A DNA stretch of 60,376 nt from Clostridiales bacterium PH28_bin88 (GCA_000987045.1 LAKY01000069.1:1-60376); one strand, 5' to 3'; positions 45,404-55,048 are shown, numbered from the stretch's first letter. Program-made: numbers and translations. Notes: generated by a model not told the origin, from the letters alone.

Positions 45404-45439
45404 ATAAAAGGGGGGCCGGTCCGCATTCGGCCGACCCCC
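45404..45439 (-). terminator. hairpin between dctP and dctQ
   Basis: GGGGGTCGGCC and GGCCCCCC arms (45410-45439) are followed by TTTTATC on the minus strand, 13 bases past the dctP stop. Such partial terminators in TRAP operons give more binding protein than membrane subunits. Confidence 0.65.
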
Positions 45440-45451
45440 ACTGGTGCCCGA

Positions 45452-46492
45452 CTACATATCCTTTTGGGCGTCTAATACTTTCTGGAGCAATTCCTTGTCC
45501 TGGAAGCTGTCGTAAACCGGCTGGGCGGCATCGCGGAAGGCCTGTCTTTCTTCAGGCGTCAACTCGATGATCTCGTTCTTGCCGGTCGCCAGGATTTGCT
45601 TCTTGTACTCGACTGCGTCCTGCCTGGACAACTCTCTTTCATAATTAGTAATCTCTTTTACGGTGTCAGCAATAATCTTTTGCTGTTCAGGCGAGAGTTT
45701 TTTCCAGGTGATTTCAGACATTAACAATGGAACCGGGTCGTAGATGTGTCCTGTCTCTGTAATGTACCTTTGTACTTCGTAGAATCCCATGGAGACGATA
45801 TTTACGTAAGGGTTCTCCTGACCGTCAATGACTTTCTGCTGCAGGCTGGTGTAAACTTCAGAGAACGCCATGGGTACGGCGCTGGCCCCGAGGGTATTGA
45901 AATGAGCCATGTGCAGCGGGTTTTCCATGGTCCTGATTTTCATGCCCTTCAGGTCTTCAGGCTTCCTGATAGGTTTCTTGTCATTGGTGACGTGTCTCCA
46001 GCCCTGGGTCCAGTAAGCCAAGCCGAGAATGCCGGATTTTTTGACTTCGTCAAAAATCGATTGGCCAATGGGGCCGTCTAACACTTTTTCGGCTGCTGAT
46101 TCATTTTTCCAGAGATAGGGCAAGTCAAAAATAGCGGTCTTGTTGTTGGTGAACCCGCTCAGGATCGCCATAGCCGGCAGAGCCATGTCAACAGCCCCGC
46201 TCTGAACCGATTCGATCAGTTCCCTGTTGCCGCCGAGGGCGGAAGCGGGATAAACCTCGATGATGATTTGGCCGTTAGATTTCGCCTTCACTTCTTCCGC
46301 AAGTTTCAGAGCGCCTTTATGCAGGGCGGTTTTCTCCTGAACCACGTGTCCTAAACGTAAAGTAACCGGTTTAGCTTCAGGCGCGCTGCCTTGGTCTTTA
46401 CCGCTGGGCTGTTCCTGTTTTCCTCCGCAACCCGCCAATAGCGATACCATCAACAACGCAATAACAAAAAGCACAAAACCTTTTTTCCGCAT
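45452..46492 (-). CDS. dctP: TRAP transporter substrate-binding lipoprotein
   Basis: A 346-residue DctP-type receptor. The signal ends in LLAGCGG, a lipobox, so it is anchored outside the membrane. The conserved Arg region is KGMKIRTMENPLHMAHFNTLGA, where an Arg binds the carboxylate of the ligand. The ligand is thus an organic acid. It heads the dctPQM run and follows the M20 gene by 130 bases. Confidence 0.94.
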   Translation of the reverse strand: MRKKGFVLFVIALLMVSLLAGCGGKQEQPSGKDQGSAPEAKPVTLRLGHVVQEKTALHKGALKLAEEVKAKSNGQIIIEVYPASALGGNRELIESVQSGAVDMALPAMAILSGFTNNKTAIFDLPYLWKNESAAEKVLDGPIGQSIFDEVKKSGILGLAYWTQGWRHVTNDKKPIRKPEDLKGMKIRTMENPLHMAHFNTLGASAVPMAFSEVYTSLQQKVIDGQENPYVNIVSMGFYEVQRYITETGHIYDPVPLLMSEITWKKLSPEQQKIIADTVKEITNYERELSRQDAVEYKKQILATGKNEIIELTPEERQAFRDAAQPVYDSFQDKELLQKVLDAQKDM

Positions 46493-46590
46493 TCTTCTTC
46501 CTCCTTACATTTTTCCTCTTGCGCCAAGCAACAACCCCGATTGAAAATTATTTTCTTATCTCACCCCCCTCGCATGATAGAACGCTCACT

Positions 46591-46616
46591 TAACCTAATC
46601 CCCTTGGGGTAGGTTA
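46591..46616. other. hairpin between M20 gene and dctP
   Basis: TAACCTA and TAGGTTA enclose CCCC-TT-GGGG. There is no U run on the minus strand. It may protect mRNA ends or mark partial termination. Confidence 0.4.
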
Positions 46617-46624
46617 ATAAAAAC

Positions 46625-47776
46625 TTAATATATTAATTCTTTTGCTGCCTCTGTCAAAATATCAACCGCCCCGTCCAGATGCTCTACCGGAATATATTCA
46701 TCTACCGAGTGAGCTTGGGCCAGGTTACCCGGGCCAAAAGTAATGCAGTGCTGGCTTCCGGTCCTGGCGGCAATAATAGATGCATCCGTGTAAGCAGGCA
46801 GACCTTTATACTCAGCGTTTTTCCCGGTAACTTTGTTAATCGCCTTATCCAGTTTAATAATCAGGGGTGAATCCAGCGACGCCCTAACCGGTGGGCGATC
46901 AATGGTTAGAACCTGATAACTGGCGCTGGACCCGGGAACCTTGGACGTCCCAACTCCAATGGCCTGTTCGACTAACGACTTGGCCATCTCGACAGTCATC
47001 GGTACAATTAACCGCAGGTCCATTTCAGCTACGCACTTGTCCGGCACAATATTTGTCTTCACCCCGCCGGAAATCTTACTGAGCGTCACCGTGGGCTTAC
47101 CTAGCAGTTCATCATCATATGGCAGTTCACCAACGGCCCGTTTTAACTCGACTAAAATTTCCGTCATGGCATGGATAGCGTCTACACCAAATTGAGGATT
47201 ACCCGCATGGCTCATCTTGCCCTGAGTGACCACTTCGAACCACATCGGCCCTTTGTGCGCGGGCATAATCGTTAGTCCGGAGGGTTCAATAGCGACAACA
47301 TAACTTTCTCTTGTTACCCAACCGCGGTTGATGGCATCAACGGCGCCCATCATGCCTGGCCCTTCTTCATCAACACTGGCAATCAGTACAAAGGTCTTTT
47401 TCGGTTTCACCCCCATGGCGGCGATACGCTTAAAAGCCACCATGCCTGCAGCCAGTCCCCCTTTCATATCCGAGCTACCCCGACCGTAAAGCTTCCCGTC
47501 GACGATGTCTCCGGAGAAAGGATCACGGGACCAGCCCTCACCCGCGGGGACCGTATCCATGTGGGCAATATAAACCAGGTTGCCGTTTGCTTCAGTTCCC
47601 TGCAATTTGGCGATCACATTGTTTCGACCGGGCGCGACCTCTTCCATGACCACCTCAGCCCCGGTTCCCTTTAGCCAGTGGAAAACAAACTCCGCAATTT
47701 CTTTTTCTGTTCCGGTAGGGTTTTCACTGGGAATCCTGACCAGGTCTCTGGTAAGTTCTACAACCTCTGAAAACAC
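46625..47776 (-). CDS. M20-family ArgE/DapE-type deacylase
   Basis: A 383-residue zinc hydrolase. Motifs are IAHMDTVPAG, YGRGSSDMKGG, VDEEGPGMMG and the dimerisation domain HAGNPQFGVDAI. The frame is open to 47830, but GTG at 47776 with GGGGGGTG upstream is chosen. That also leaves the operator at 47801-47812 outside the gene. It heads the TRAP-peptidase group. Confidence 0.88.
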   Translation of the reverse strand: MFSEVVELTRDLVRIPSENPTGTEKEIAEFVFHWLKGTGAEVVMEEVAPGRNNVIAKLQGTEANGNLVYIAHMDTVPAGEGWSRDPFSGDIVDGKLYGRGSSDMKGGLAAGMVAFKRIAAMGVKPKKTFVLIASVDEEGPGMMGAVDAINRGWVTRESYVVAIEPSGLTIMPAHKGPMWFEVVTQGKMSHAGNPQFGVDAIHAMTEILVELKRAVGELPYDDELLGKPTVTLSKISGGVKTNIVPDKCVAEMDLRLIVPMTVEMAKSLVEQAIGVGTSKVPGSSASYQVLTIDRPPVRASLDSPLIIKLDKAINKVTGKNAEYKGLPAYTDASIIAARTGSQHCITFGPGNLAQAHSVDEYIPVEHLDGAVDILTEAAKELIY

Positions 47777-47800
47777 TGTTAACACCCCCCAGTTCAAGTA

Positions 47801-47812
47801 ATTGTCGACAAT
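47801..47812. promoter_or_regulatory. GntR-type operator 3 before the M20 gene
   Basis: ATTGTCGACAAT, identical to the site at 32639. It lies 25 bases before the chosen start of the M20 gene, which heads the transporter and amidase run. Confidence 0.6.
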
Positions 47813-47977
47813 GCATCGGCGAAATAGCACACCCTCGAAGCGATAACTCCCCCCCTCCGAGTGAATTATTATGTTTATGTCAAATCACAATATGGTGAAA
47901 ATTGTCGTTACATGCAACTTGTTTAAGTAATGTACATTTCGACAAAGAAAATGCAGCCCCTGTTGCATTCGCCATCA

Positions 47978-49561
47978 CTACAGTATTTTTCTTGGGCCAC
48001 TTGTTTTTACAATACCATTTCTCAACAGATGTCCCAAGTTGTGTTTATGGATCTTTTTTAAAACAGCGGTATGTGAAAGCCCAAGTACCCGTGCTGCTGC
48101 GCGGGCGCTTCTTTCCGAGCTCAGTGTCCTCTCCAATAACACCTTTTCAGCATCTTCGAGAACACCCTTCAGTTCACCCTTTTGGCTTGGACGAGGCGAA
48201 AATGCGGGGACCACATGATCAAAAAGCAAACCACTAGATGTTATTTGGTCGTCCAAAGATAAATTAATCGCCCTCTGAATAACGTTTTGCAGTTCCCTTA
48301 CATTCCCCGGCCAATCGTAAGACACTAATTTTATCTTGGCGTCTGTAGAAATGGTAATTTTTCGGCCCTGCTGATCGGAAAACTTTTGCAGGAAATGGTC
48401 GACAAGCACAGCAATATCTTCACGTCTTTCTCGTAAAGGCGGTATAAACAGGGGAATGACATTCAATCGGTAATAAAGATCCTGCCTGAACGCGCCTGTT
48501 TTTACCATTTGATCCAGGTCGCAATTGGTAGCCGCAATGATACGGACATCAACCGGTATTTGTTTTTGGCCTCCGATACGGCGGACCATGCCTTCTTGCA
48601 CTACACGGAGTAATTTCCCCTGTAAATTAGGAGGGATTTCCCCGATTTCATCTAAAAACAGGGTGCCCCCGTGGGCAGCTTCAAACAAGCCGATAGCTCC
48701 ACCTTTTCTTGCGCCACTAAAGGCACCCTCTTCGTAGCCAAATAGTTCACTCTCGATTAAAGTTTCAGGTAACGCCGCACAATTAACAGGGATAAACGGT
48801 TTATCACTTCTGGGGCTGGCTTCATGAATGGCCCTGGCAAACAGTTCCTTACCGGTACCGCTCTCGCCTCTGATCATGATCGTTGCGTTACTTGCCGCCA
48901 CAGTCCTAGCCATCTGCACCACGTTTTCCATCGCCGAGCTGATGCGGTGGATTTCATTAAAACAACCAGTGTTAGCTTTACTTATGGTACTGACTAGTTT
49001 ACGCACCTCGTTCATGGCCTTTAATGTAGCCACTATTCCCGTAACTTCTCCTACCTCATTGCGTATTGGCCTGCCGGAAGTAATGCAATGGACGGGACCA
49101 CGTTTTGTCTTAAACATGACTTCTTTATTTTCGTACGGCTTTCCGCTTTGCAAGCATTCCCAAATCGGCGAGTCCCGGTCGACAAACTTATAGATGTTTT
49201 GTCCCAGCCCTTTTTCAAAAATCATATTTTCAATCACTTCGTTAACGTGCATAATGGCGCCTTTAGTATCAACAGCCACAATTCCTTCATTAACGGACTG
49301 GAGAATAGCCTTCAGCTGTTGTTCTCTTTCCTCGTAGGGCATCAACCCCGTATCGAGTACGTCTATAACGTCAGGTACAGCCAACAGCAAATCTCTAATT
49401 GTGATTAGCTTACCCTTATTCGTCGCCAGGAATTTGACATATATTGTTCCGATGGATACTTCCATTGAATTGATGCTGATATCCATTCGGGAGAAAACCG
49501 TCATTACATCCTGAACCATACCTACCCTGTCACGCGTAATGAGTCTCCACCTGGTGTACAA
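47978..49561 (-). CDS. TyrR-like sigma-54 enhancer-binding protein
   Basis: A 527-residue regulator. An ACT domain comes first ([18 protein letters not shown], about 1-75), then PAS (about 80-190, [19 protein letters not shown]), an AAA+ sigma-54 domain (about 215-450, GESGTGKE) and a C-terminal HTH ([15 protein letters not shown]). This order is that of TyrR, so the ligand may be an amino or oxo acid. The sigma-54 contact loop is GAFSGA instead of GAFTGA, a conservative change. It follows panB by 31 bases and may be in one operon with it. Confidence 0.92.
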   Translation of the reverse strand: MYTRWRLITRDRVGMVQDVMTVFSRMDISINSMEVSIGTIYVKFLATNKGKLITIRDLLLAVPDVIDVLDTGLMPYEEREQQLKAILQSVNEGIVAVDTKGAIMHVNEVIENMIFEKGLGQNIYKFVDRDSPIWECLQSGKPYENKEVMFKTKRGPVHCITSGRPIRNEVGEVTGIVATLKAMNEVRKLVSTISKANTGCFNEIHRISSAMENVVQMARTVAASNATIMIRGESGTGKELFARAIHEASPRSDKPFIPVNCAALPETLIESELFGYEEGAFSGARKGGAIGLFEAAHGGTLFLDEIGEIPPNLQGKLLRVVQEGMVRRIGGQKQIPVDVRIIAATNCDLDQMVKTGAFRQDLYYRLNVIPLFIPPLRERREDIAVLVDHFLQKFSDQQGRKITISTDAKIKLVSYDWPGNVRELQNVIQRAINLSLDDQITSSGLLFDHVVPAFSPRPSQKGELKGVLEDAEKVLLERTLSSERSARAAARVLGLSHTAVLKKIHKHNLGHLLRNGIVKTSGPRKIL

Positions 49562-49592
49562 TGCCGGTTTCCTCCCCTCATACTTGCTGGAT

Positions 49593-50456
49593 TTAACCTA
49601 TCGCTTCTTCCTTGATTAACTTCAAAAATTCTTCAATTACTTCTTTCTCCATTTTATACGTGTGTTCTTCATCCACAGGGAAGTTCTTCTCCCTTACATC
49701 CTTGGCATACTCTTTAAACGCATTAGTGATAATCTCGTTAACACTGGCGTATTTCTTGACAAATTTAGGAGTAAAGTTTTCATACAAGCCAATCATATCT
49801 GCGTAGATCAACAACTGGCCGTGAGTATAAGGACCGGCGCCGATGCCCAAGATGGGAATGCCCGCTCTTTCGGTAATTACCTTTCCCACAACTGTGGGGA
49901 CAGCTTCAACCAAAATGCTGAATGCGCCAGCTTCCTCAAGCCTTTTTGCTTCCTTAACTATATTGATGGCTGCCTGGGAATTCCTGCCTTGGGCCTTGTA
50001 GCCCCCTTGCTGGGCCATTGATTGCGGTGTCAGCCCAATGTGACCCATTACCAGGATGCCGGACTCATTGATTGCCTTAATTCGACTGGCCATGCGAGGC
50101 CCGCCACCCTCAAGTTTTACGGCATCGGCGCCTCCCTCACGGATAAACCTACCGGCATTAAAAACGGCTTCTTCATCGGAGACTTGATAAGACATATAGG
50201 GCATATCCCCAACAATAAACGTATTGGGCGCCCCCCTGCGCACAGCTTGGCAATGCCTGATCATATCATCCATGGATACCGGCAAGGTAGTGTCATATCC
50301 AAGGCTAACCATGCCCAGAGAATCACCGACCAGGATCATGTCTATGCCTGCTTTTTCAACCATTTTGGCGGTCAAATAATCATACGCAGTCAAGTAAACA
50401 ATTTTTTGCCCTTCTACAACCATTTGGCTGAAATCCAGCCTGGACTTTTTAGCCAT
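49593..50456 (-). CDS. panB: 3-methyl-2-oxobutanoate hydroxymethyltransferase
   Basis: Transfers a hydroxymethyl group from methylene-THF to 2-oxoisovalerate to make ketopantoate; the reaction is reversible. The 287-residue TIM barrel has the metal site LVGDSLGMV...[13 protein letters not shown] and the GHIGLTPQ motif, with GIGAGP near the end. The ATG at 50456 has GGGAG upstream. It is not with panCD but in an operon with an unknown protein behind a sigma-54 promoter. It could be the biosynthetic enzyme or a catabolic paralogue. Confidence 0.92.
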   Translation of the reverse strand: MAKKSRLDFSQMVVEGQKIVYLTAYDYLTAKMVEKAGIDMILVGDSLGMVSLGYDTTLPVSMDDMIRHCQAVRRGAPNTFIVGDMPYMSYQVSDEEAVFNAGRFIREGGADAVKLEGGGPRMASRIKAINESGILVMGHIGLTPQSMAQQGGYKAQGRNSQAAINIVKEAKRLEEAGAFSILVEAVPTVVGKVITERAGIPILGIGAGPYTHGQLLIYADMIGLYENFTPKFVKKYASVNEIITNAFKEYAKDVREKNFPVDEEHTYKMEKEVIEEFLKLIKEEAIG

Positions 50457-50485
50457 GAATACCACTCCCAGTTAATTCTTTGTTT

Positions 50486-51748
50486 TTAACGTCGATGGAG
50501 GTTACGAGCAGCCACAAAAGCAAATCCTTTTTCAGTCAGCGCCTTAGCTGTTTTGTTCACTGCGTCGTGTTTGTCCAGATAGTTTTGCTCGAGTTTTGCC
50601 ATGTCACCCGAAGCGAGGACCTCCTCTTTGCTACGGAAATAGTCTAAAATATCTGATGGGTGTTCCCGGGTAGCCTCGACGTCAGGGTCTCCGCCTTCAT
50701 GTTTTGCAGAGATATTAGGCACCTGACTGGCGACTTCCAGAAGCTGGCCCCTGCGGTTGTACGGCTGGCGAACAATACTCTTTAACGGTTCGGTAATATG
50801 ATGCTCAATCCGCACCTGGCCTTCAAGTCCCAATTGTTGCCTGATTAAGGAGCTTAGTTCCAGGGTTTGGTTGTTTACCGAGTTACTCAGGTTAAATCCG
50901 GCAAGCGGTGTAGAGCCATCTTCACGGGCAAAAAGGCGCGCCATCATCAAAGTCCACAAAACCGCAAAAGGATTGTCATTACCCATAAAGACAGAGATCT
51001 TAAAGCTGACATCAATACCAAGTTTATAAAGAATGTAACCAGCAAGCACAGTCCCGGAATTGATATTTAGAACCTGGTTGATACCGTACTGGGTATAGTA
51101 GTAAAGATATTCGTCAACCCACTGTAGGACATGTTCATTAGGCTGTCCTATCCCCCCGAAATATCCCGTGATCGTTTCAGGACCGCCCAGGTGGACATTC
51201 GAGCCATCAGTTCCCCTTGTGTCAAGGCTCTCTACATAACTGGCGCCAACAATCTGCATGGCAGCCGCGACGGCAAGGATATCCCCCTGGTCTTCGGCTT
51301 GTTCCCGCATATTGCGCACGCGGATGTACCTTCCCGGCATAACTTCCTTGCGATCGATGGCCTCTTGAGCCTCTTTAATCAGCCAGGGGAAATACTGCAA
51401 CGCACTGATTTCGAGCGTGACTGCTTTAGCCTCGTCAAAATACATGCTATCCGCTTGCGGCCCAATTACATTACGCCGGTATTGAGAAATAGAAACAAAA
51501 GCACCTTTGTCTCTTTCGGACATTAGCCAATCGAGGTCCTTAAGGTAAGGCGAGGCTATATTCCGTAGGCGTTGCGTCAGACTAGTTAAACTGCGCGCTT
51601 CCCGCGCCCTGGCGTTGATTTCCTCGGGTACGCCGTACTTTTCCACAACCCGTAATATTTGATTGATTAACGGGTTATCCGGGTCAAGAATGACGCGGTT
51701 CAATTCTTCGACTACACGCGGGTCCAGTTTAAGGTGATCCCTCAACAT
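50486..51748 (-). CDS. unrecognised 420-aa protein next to panB
   Basis: I do not recognise the family. It is soluble, with no signal or membrane segment and no Cys pattern. Stretches that look conserved are ESLDTRGTDGSNVHLGGPE, NINSGTVLAGYILYKLG, FKISVFMGNDNPFAVLW, GFNLSNSVNNQTLEL and SAKHEGGDPDVEATREHP. Gly/Asn/Asp-rich loops of this kind suggest an enzyme, perhaps a TIM barrel. The ATG has GGAGAG upstream. It is the first gene after a perfect sigma-54 promoter and is 29 bases before panB, so a role with oxo acids or one-carbon units is plausible but unproven. Confidence 0.75.
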   Translation of the reverse strand: MLRDHLKLDPRVVEELNRVILDPDNPLINQILRVVEKYGVPEEINARAREARSLTSLTQRLRNIASPYLKDLDWLMSERDKGAFVSISQYRRNVIGPQADSMYFDEAKAVTLEISALQYFPWLIKEAQEAIDRKEVMPGRYIRVRNMREQAEDQGDILAVAAAMQIVGASYVESLDTRGTDGSNVHLGGPETITGYFGGIGQPNEHVLQWVDEYLYYYTQYGINQVLNINSGTVLAGYILYKLGIDVSFKISVFMGNDNPFAVLWTLMMARLFAREDGSTPLAGFNLSNSVNNQTLELSSLIRQQLGLEGQVRIEHHITEPLKSIVRQPYNRRGQLLEVASQVPNISAKHEGGDPDVEATREHPSDILDYFRSKEEVLASGDMAKLEQNYLDKHDAVNKTAKALTEKGFAFVAARNLHRR

Positions 51749-51856
51749 GATAAACTCTCTCCTTTGCCAACGTAATTACTTCGGAAAAAAACTCTTCCTT
51801 TTTTGATCCGCCTCCTCAACGCACGGTTTTTGAAAAAGTCATCCCCTATGATATAG

Positions 51857-51872
51857 TGCAAAAACCGTGCCA
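51857..51872 (-). promoter_or_regulatory. sigma-54 promoter of the 420-aa gene/panB operon
   Basis: Minus strand TGGCACGGTTTTTGCA fits TGGCACG-N4-TTGCA exactly. It lies 109 bases before the start codon and differs by one base from the promoter at 40154. The rest of 51749-52061 has no gene. Confidence 0.85.
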
Positions 51873-52017
51873 TTAAAGAGGTATTGATCTTCTTAGAATA
51901 AAGGCAGTTCCATCTATCCCGTTGGCAACTTGGAGTTCCATTGTTGGATACTAAACTTGCCGGTTTCCATTTTGCATTATGTTTACCTTCACTTGCGGTA
52001 GTAGCGCCTGTATTGCT

Positions 52018-52037
52018 TTGGAAACCGTTAGTTCCAA
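52018..52037. promoter_or_regulatory. TTGGAA-N8-TTCCAA dyad
   Basis: A 6-bp inverted repeat with an 8-base spacer, upstream of the sigma-54 promoter and just after the thiolase. GTTTCCATTTT at about 51962 is shared with about 40269 upstream of the other sigma-54 promoter. These could be enhancer sites; evidence is weak. Confidence 0.3.
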
Positions 52038-52061
52038 TAACGTCAGTAAACCCCTAACTTG

Positions 52062-53240
52062 CTACAAGCGCTCCACGACGGTAGCCATGGCTGGCCCCCC
52101 GCCTACACATAACGAAGCGACACCAATTGTGTTTCCACGACGCTGCATCTCGTAAAGCATCGTAACAATAATCCGTATACCCGTACACCCAACGGGATGC
52201 CCCAGAGCTATACCCGAGCCGTTTCCGTTTACCTTGTTCATATCCAACTTTAATAGACGATTTACCGCCAAAAACTGGGCAGCAAAAGCCTCGTTAATTT
52301 CAAAGTAATCTACGTCTTCAAGACTCAACTTCGCGTATTTCAGGGCTTTCGGGATGGCAAACGCAGGGCCTATGCCCATGATTTCCGGTGCCACACCATA
52401 AGAAGCTGTAGCTAACACTTTCGCCAAGGGCTTTATTCCTAGTTCGCTTGCTCTCTCTGCCGACATTAGAACAACCGCTGCCGCCCCATCATTTATCCCG
52501 GAAGCGTTTCCCGCGGTTACTGTACCGTCTTTTTTAAAGGCAGGTTTTAATTTAGCCAGCCCTTCTGGGGAAATGTCTGCTCGCGGGTGCTCGTCGGTAT
52601 CCACGATGGTATTCCCCTTTTTTGTTTGGATTTCTACAGGGGCAATCTCGTTTTTGAACTTGCCTTCCCGGATCGCTGCTACCGCCCGAAGATGGCTGAG
52701 TAACGCCAATTCATCCTGCTCTTTCCTGGAAATTTGATATTCTTCCGCCAGATTCTCCGCGGTAACACCCATATGATAATTGTGGAAAGCATCTATTAAC
52801 GCGTCGTACATAAGGCTGTCCTGCATCGTCCCGTTACCCATCCGCAGTCCTTCCCTAGCGCCCATGAGCAAATATGGCACTCTGGACATACTTTCCAAGC
52901 CTAAAGCCACACCGGTATCCGACTTCCCCAGCATAATCTGTTGGGTGGCAATCTCAAAAGCCCGCATGGCAGAAGCGCACTGTTGGTCCACTGTAGTAGC
53001 AGCCGCCTCTTTGGGAATACCTAGAGCCAGTTGAACCTGCCGGGCAGGGTTTCCTTTGACCCCGGCTTTGTAAACCATTCCGGCCACGACATCTTCCACC
53101 ATCTCAGGACCTATACCAGCCTTGTCAAGCGCGGCCTTAACCGCCACCTGACCCAAGTTTACCGCGGGAACATCTTTTAAAGAGCCCATAAAATCTCCGA
53201 TAGGTGTACGGGCAGCACTCACAATTACTACTTCTCTCAT
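52062..53240 (-). CDS. acetyl-CoA acetyltransferase (thiolase)
   Basis: A 392-residue thiolase II. The nucleophile is Cys88 (QQCASAMRA), with [16 protein letters not shown] and the second Cys in SLCVGGG. It either makes acetoacetyl-CoA or cleaves 3-oxoacyl-CoA. It sits at the end of the run dehydratase-small protein-thiolase, which fits a 4-hydroxybutyrate/crotonate-type route. Confidence 0.95.
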   Translation of the reverse strand: MREVVIVSAARTPIGDFMGSLKDVPAVNLGQVAVKAALDKAGIGPEMVEDVVAGMVYKAGVKGNPARQVQLALGIPKEAAATTVDQQCASAMRAFEIATQQIMLGKSDTGVALGLESMSRVPYLLMGAREGLRMGNGTMQDSLMYDALIDAFHNYHMGVTAENLAEEYQISRKEQDELALLSHLRAVAAIREGKFKNEIAPVEIQTKKGNTIVDTDEHPRADISPEGLAKLKPAFKKDGTVTAGNASGINDGAAAVVLMSAERASELGIKPLAKVLATASYGVAPEIMGIGPAFAIPKALKYAKLSLEDVDYFEINEAFAAQFLAVNRLLKLDMNKVNGNGSGIALGHPVGCTGIRIIVTMLYEMQRRGNTIGVASLCVGGGPAMATVVERL

Positions 53241-53254
53241 ATATCAATACCCCT

Positions 53255-53548
53255 TCATACTGGATGATTAATTGCTTGATTTAAAGCTACCAGAATGCCG
53301 TCAAGCAAGTCTTCCAATGGCCTTGGCACCCGGTTGATATGGTTTCCCGCCACAATTACCGTTGGACCCCGGAAATCGGGCCGGGAAGCACAATCCACCG
53401 CGCAACCGCTCAGGATTAGCAATGCGTCGTACTCGAAACCCTCCCAATGAACAAATTCAATTTCGGAGGCCCTAGCCAAAGCCCTTGCTAATTCCAGAGT
53501 ATCCAACACAGGATTGCAGTTGCCGCAGAACTTTATGCCGACTCTCAT
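53255..53548 (-). CDS. small CGxCNP cysteine protein
   Basis: A 97-residue protein of unknown function. It opens MRVGIKFCGNCNPVLD and later has a GCAVDCASRP cysteine pair. Small proteins with a CGxCNPxxD motif occur in clostridia near CoA-ester enzymes, as I recall. The cysteines suggest metal or cluster binding. It lies between the dehydratase (13 bases) and thiolase (14 bases) and is surely co-transcribed. Confidence 0.7.
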   Translation of the reverse strand: MRVGIKFCGNCNPVLDTLELARALARASEIEFVHWEGFEYDALLILSGCAVDCASRPDFRGPTVIVAGNHINRVPRPLEDLLDGILVALNQAINHPV

Positions 53549-53561
53549 GATCACCTGATGC

Positions 53562-55010
53562 TTAGTTTTGGTCGGGATTAATCCCCGCCAAAATTTTCGC
53601 CAATCGTTTTTTGTTTTCCAAATTTGCCTGTCTCATGATCATGACTCTTTGGGCTTGGGGCGATCCGGCTCCGTGCATGCTTTCCACAAGCGCAGTGCCT
53701 CCAGTCATATTCTCAATAAGCCTGGCTATCCGGATCCGGTTTTCTGTACTAACCGAAGCCACACCTTTAAAATATTTTTGGACGTACTTCCCGATTTCGG
53801 GGTGAACCAGATCTTTTTCGGACGGCAAGGTTGCAATAAATCCACCGGCAATGTCTTGAGCCAACCGGGCAATTTCGTAAATCAGCCGGGTAACGTTTTG
53901 TTTTACTACGTTGGCAAGAAGCGGGTCTACAAGATACGCCCCCGAAAGGGTAGGGCTACCCTGCGCTGAACAAGCAATCGAACCCGAAAAAAGCGTTTCA
54001 GTCAAGTGAACCATTTCAGTAATCTTTTCTTTAACATGGGACGCTTTGGCCGTCCCGTTATATTCTGCAATCGTGGCTGTTGCCCCAATTAAAATATCGC
54101 TGACCCCGCCTTTACATCCCCCGTAGTTTTGCCTGTGGTAACTCGCAAACCTTTCTACCAATACCCCTGCCCACTCGTGCTCTTCGCACATAAAAACTCT
54201 TTCCCATGGAACAAATACATTTTCGAGAACCGTCAATGCTTCACCGCCGACGATTCCAAACTTGGCGTTCCCTTGGTCAATTTGCCCATACTTTCTTTCA
54301 TCATTAGTCTGCCGGCCGAAAATATGTATGACTCCCGGCGCATCAGTAGGTATGGCGCAGGAAACCGCATACGACTTATCCTCTTCTCCCAAGGCAGTTG
54401 TAGGCATAACCAGCATTTCATGAGAATTTACGATCCCCGTCATATGGGCCTTGGCACCACGGATAACTATCCCCCGGTCATTCTTCTCCACTATATGTAC
54501 GTATAAGTCGGGATCTGCCTGTTGACTGGGCTTAAGGCTTCGATCCCCTTTCGGGTCTGTCATGGAACCCGCCACCATCAAATCGTTTTCTTGTACATCA
54601 TGCAAAAAATGTTTCAGTCGCTGGTGGTAATCAGTCCCTAATTGTTGATCCATTTCATAGGTAACGGAATAAACAGCATTAAGCGCGTCAAAACCCACGC
54701 AACGCTGGTAACAAGTCCCGGTCTTCTGAGAAATCATGCGCAGCATTCTAACTTTTTTCAGTAAATCATCGGTACTTTGGTGGATATGAGTGAACCTGTT
54801 GATTTTCCGACCGGTTAAATGGGATGTAACGGTAACCAAGTCCTCGCACGAAGGATCATGGGCCAGATCATATGTCATGGAAGCGGCATTAACATGCGGT
54901 CGGATCAGCGGGTGATCCACAATACTTTCTATTTTTTCTCCGTTTGCGTAAACATTGAGTTTTAAAGCCTTAAGGCTCTCCCTGTAAGCCTCTCCTGTTT
55001 TTAAAGTCAT
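53562..55010 (-). CDS. abfD: 4-hydroxybutyryl-CoA dehydratase-like (AbfD)
   Basis: A 482-residue flavo-iron-sulfur dehydratase/vinylacetyl-CoA isomerase of the HpaB fold. All four cluster ligands of the Clostridium aminobutyricum enzyme are present at almost the same numbers: Cys100, Cys104 (TCYQRCVG), His292 and Cys299 (YHRQNYGGC). TDPKGDRSLKPSQQ is the flavin/CoA loop. It should convert 4-hydroxybutyryl-CoA to crotonyl-CoA and be oxygen-sensitive. A related hydroxyacyl-CoA is possible. It heads the dehydratase-thiolase run and follows the IclR gene. Confidence 0.9.
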   Translation of the reverse strand: MTLKTGEAYRESLKALKLNVYANGEKIESIVDHPLIRPHVNAASMTYDLAHDPSCEDLVTVTSHLTGRKINRFTHIHQSTDDLLKKVRMLRMISQKTGTCYQRCVGFDALNAVYSVTYEMDQQLGTDYHQRLKHFLHDVQENDLMVAGSMTDPKGDRSLKPSQQADPDLYVHIVEKNDRGIVIRGAKAHMTGIVNSHEMLVMPTTALGEEDKSYAVSCAIPTDAPGVIHIFGRQTNDERKYGQIDQGNAKFGIVGGEALTVLENVFVPWERVFMCEEHEWAGVLVERFASYHRQNYGGCKGGVSDILIGATATIAEYNGTAKASHVKEKITEMVHLTETLFSGSIACSAQGSPTLSGAYLVDPLLANVVKQNVTRLIYEIARLAQDIAGGFIATLPSEKDLVHPEIGKYVQKYFKGVASVSTENRIRIARLIENMTGGTALVESMHGAGSPQAQRVMIMRQANLENKKRLAKILAGINPDQN

Positions 55011-55048
55011 GTTTTCCCCTCCCTAAATCGGCGGTTTATCAGTAAAGC

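Noticed and set aside
47890..47912. AATTGTCGTTACA as a fourth GntR-type site
   Set aside because: Only the left half of the palindrome is kept, and the position before the M20 gene is already explained by 47801.
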